A stretch of 64,000 nt of DNA. Origin: Rugamonas rivuli. Lineage in GTDB: Bacteria; Pseudomonadota; Gammaproteobacteria; Burkholderiales; Burkholderiaceae_D. How positions within the stretch are numbered: position 1 is the stretch's first letter; every line of letters begins with the position of its first letter. A program made the translations under genes and the position numbers. Under the pieces are notes generated by a model. That model was not told where the DNA came from and made no database searches. It saw nothing but the letters and a program-made list of their open reading frames with translations. Positions 62,604 through 64,000 of the stretch are shown piece after piece. The DNA lies in the NCBI RefSeq assembly GCF_009380165.1, contig NZ_WHUF01000006.1, forward strand, positions 310,001-374,000, written 5' to 3'.

Positions 62604-62618
62604 AACCAGCTAAACGGT

Positions 62619-63311
62619 TTACGCTTTTTCCGGCGAGCCGATGAAGCGGTAGATCGCCGCGCCCAGCAGTGCGCCGACGATAGGCGCAACCCAGAACAGC
62701 CACAGCTGGCTGGTGGCCCAGTCGCCCACGTACAGCGCCACGCCGGTGCTGCGCGCAGGGTTGACCGAGGTGTTGGTGACAGGGATGCTGATCAGGTGGA
62801 TCAGCGTCAGGCCCAGACCGATAGGCAGCGGTGCGAAGCCTTTCGGTGCGCGCTCGTCGGTGGCGCCCAGGATAATCAGCAGGAACATCATGGTCATGAC
62901 CACTTCCGTCACCAGCGCGGCCAGCAGCGAGTAGCCGCCTGGCGAATGCGCGCCGTAGCCGTTGGAGGCGAAGCCGCCCATGACGTCGAAGCCGGCCTTG
63001 CCGCTGGCGATGGTGTACAGCACGCCGCCGGCGACGATGGCGCCCAGCACCTGGGCGACGATGTAAGGCAGCAGCTTATTGGCCGGGAAGCGGCCGCCGG
63101 CCCACAGGCCGATCGATACCGCCGGGTTCAGGTGGCAGCCAGAGATGTGGCCGATGGCGTAGGCCATGGTCAGCACCGTCAGGCCGAAGGCCAGCGACAC
63201 GCCCAGCAAGCCGATGCCGACGCCCGGGAAGGCCGCCGCCAGCACCGCGCTGCCGCAGCCGCCCAGTACCAGCCAAAACGTTCCAAAAAATTCCGCGCCA
63301 TATTGTTTCAT
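62619..63311 (-). CDS. aqpZ: Aquaporin Z
   Basis: This 230-residue water channel has six TM spans and the two half-helix NPA motifs, GCHLNPAVSIG and NTSVNPARSTG. The selectivity filter residues fit the water-selective type (His in the TLIHLISIPVTN segment and the Arg after the second NPA), so glycerol transport is unlikely. The start MKQYGAEFFGTFWLVLGGCGSAV is typical of AqpZ. A short inverted repeat lies upstream. Confidence 0.95.
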   Translation of the reverse strand: MKQYGAEFFGTFWLVLGGCGSAVLAAAFPGVGIGLLGVSLAFGLTVLTMAYAIGHISGCHLNPAVSIGLWAGGRFPANKLLPYIVAQVLGAIVAGGVLYTIASGKAGFDVMGGFASNGYGAHSPGGYSLLAALVTEVVMTMMFLLIILGATDERAPKGFAPLPIGLGLTLIHLISIPVTNTSVNPARSTGVALYVGDWATSQLWLFWVAPIVGALLGAAIYRFIGSPEKA

Positions 63312-63354
63312 ATTGTTTTCCCCTGTGTTTACTGATGTTTCTTGATAGTCAATT

Positions 63355-63373
63355 TTGCATAGTTTCTATGCAA
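63355..63373. promoter_or_regulatory. Inverted repeat upstream of aqpZ
   Basis: TTGCATAG (63355-63362) and CTATGCAA (63366-63373) form a perfect 8-bp inverted repeat with a 3-base spacer. On the minus strand it directly precedes a TTGACT -35-like sequence about 40 bases before the aqpZ start. It could be an operator for aqpZ or a weak hairpin after the upstream kinase gene. Confidence 0.45.
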
Positions 63374-63420
63374 CGTTGGCAATCTACCCGGGATAGGCGC
63401 AAATGTCGAGTGCAGAGTTT

Positions 63421-64000
63421 TCAACCGGCCGGCAAACGCAGCAGCAAGCGGCTGCGCGCGCTGTCGTCCAGCGCGGCCAGCGTGCCGCCCTGGACCTGCG
63501 CCAGCAGGCGGGCCGCGTACATGGGCAGCGCCTGCTCGTCGTCCGGTCGTCCGGCCTGGCCCTGCAGGCAGGCGCGCTGCGCGGCCGGCAGCACGCCGGC
63601 GTATTCCAGCGTCAGCGCCCAGTGGCCGCCGTCCAGCGTCGCGCCCAGCACGATGGAGGTGCCGGCCGGCGTGTGGGCCGCCGCGTTCAGCGCCAGGTGC
63701 TCGAACAGCATGTGGCACAGCGTGCCGTTGGCCAGCAGCGTGGCCGGCTGCGCCGGCAGCATCACCGGATGGCTGGCGGCGACGGCCGAGGTGGCGCGCG
63801 CCAGCAGCGGGTTGAGCGCCACCTGCTCGGCGTGCGGGTGACTGGCGCCCTGTTCGATGCGGCACAGTTCCAGCGACAGGCTGGCGAGCCGCAGCGCGCG
63901 CCGCGCCGCCTCGTCCAGCACGGCCATGCGCTCGCGCTGCGGCGGCGCCAGCGTGGGATCGGCTAGCAGCCGCGCGCTGGCATCCAGCACTTCGGCCAGC
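63421..64000 (-). CDS. Histidine kinase-like protein, C-terminal part
   Basis: The frame remains open to the window edge, so the 5' end is missing; the GTG at 63990 is only the most upstream start-like codon inside. The visible ~190 residues contain the second dimerisation helix of a HisKA-type domain (ARRALRLASLSLELCRIEQG) and an ATPase domain with an N-box-like LALNAAAHTPAG. The following G1 and G2 boxes are poorly conserved, so the ATPase may be degenerate. The phospho-accepting His, if present, lies outside the window. Confidence 0.65.
   Translation of the reverse strand, partial: LAEVLDASARLLADPTLAPPQRERMAVLDEAARRALRLASLSLELCRIEQGASHPHAEQVALNPLLARATSAVAASHPVMLPAQPATLLANGTLCHMLFEHLALNAAAHTPAGTSIVLGATLDGGHWALTLEYAGVLPAAQRACLQGQAGRPDDEQALPMYAARLLAQVQGGTLAALDDSARSRLLLRLPAG

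Overview
This is a GC-rich chromosomal segment of a betaproteobacterium, most likely from the Oxalobacteraceae (Massilia/Duganella/Janthinobacterium group). That assignment is an inference. It rests on the tRNA-tuf-trpT-secE-nusG-rplKAJL-rpoBC order, a 1368-residue RpoB beginning MHYSFTEKK, the SDR-folB-ttcA cluster, a PEP-CTERM protein and the many chemotaxis and c-di-GMP proteins. The block at 17468-31439 is core chromosome. Its codon use is distinct from the flanks, with proline CCA dominating where the flanks use CCG.

Layout. 1-2094: 3' part of a membrane-embedded M1 aminopeptidase. 2081-6016 (minus strand): a pteridine-reductase-like SDR, folB, ttcA and a LytS/LytR-type two-component pair. 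6074-8360: a MidA-type methyltransferase and a membrane-anchored J-domain protein. 8364-17272: a signalling cluster with cheW-MCP, an HD-GYP response regulator, an HDOD-GAF protein and a MASE1-CHASE-PAS-GGDEF-EAL protein. 17425-31491: tRNA-Tyr/Gly/Thr, tuf, tRNA-Trp, secE, nusG, rplK, rplA, rplJ, rplL, rpoB and rpoC, with leader structures and intergenic hairpins, closed by a strong terminator. 31870-34537: a winged-helix/nucleotidyltransferase-fold protein, a multi-TM histidine kinase and a hotdog thioesterase. 34578-38375: a DUF885 hydrolase, an intergenic candidate small RNA, an HPP-CBS membrane protein and an Lrp/AsnC regulator. 38508-40553: a three-domain sulfur protein (cysteine desulfurase, degenerate metallo-beta-lactamase, rhodanese). 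40718-49411: a giant cyclic beta-1,2-glucan synthase. 49562-56386: secreted enzymes (PHP phosphoesterase, M1 aminopeptidase, serine hydrolase), a tiny PEP-CTERM protein and a TMEM165-type Mn exporter behind a yybP-ykoY riboswitch. 56475-57844: an AT-richer, translationally coupled pair made of a DUF6932-like nucleotidyltransferase and an unknown protein. 57846-64000: a diguanylate cyclase, panD, a Crp-family regulator, a second MCP, aqpZ and a truncated histidine kinase.

The best candidates for undescribed biology are the desulfurase-MBL-rhodanese fusion with its divergent Lrp-type regulator, the nucleotidyltransferase/unknown pair at 56475-57844, the multi-hairpin RNA candidate at about 36520-36660, and the inverted-repeat promoter between the Mn-riboswitch gene and the M1 aminopeptidase. 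There is no CRISPR array, insertion sequence, prophage or rRNA operon in the window. All calls come from reading the sequence; no search or alignment was run.
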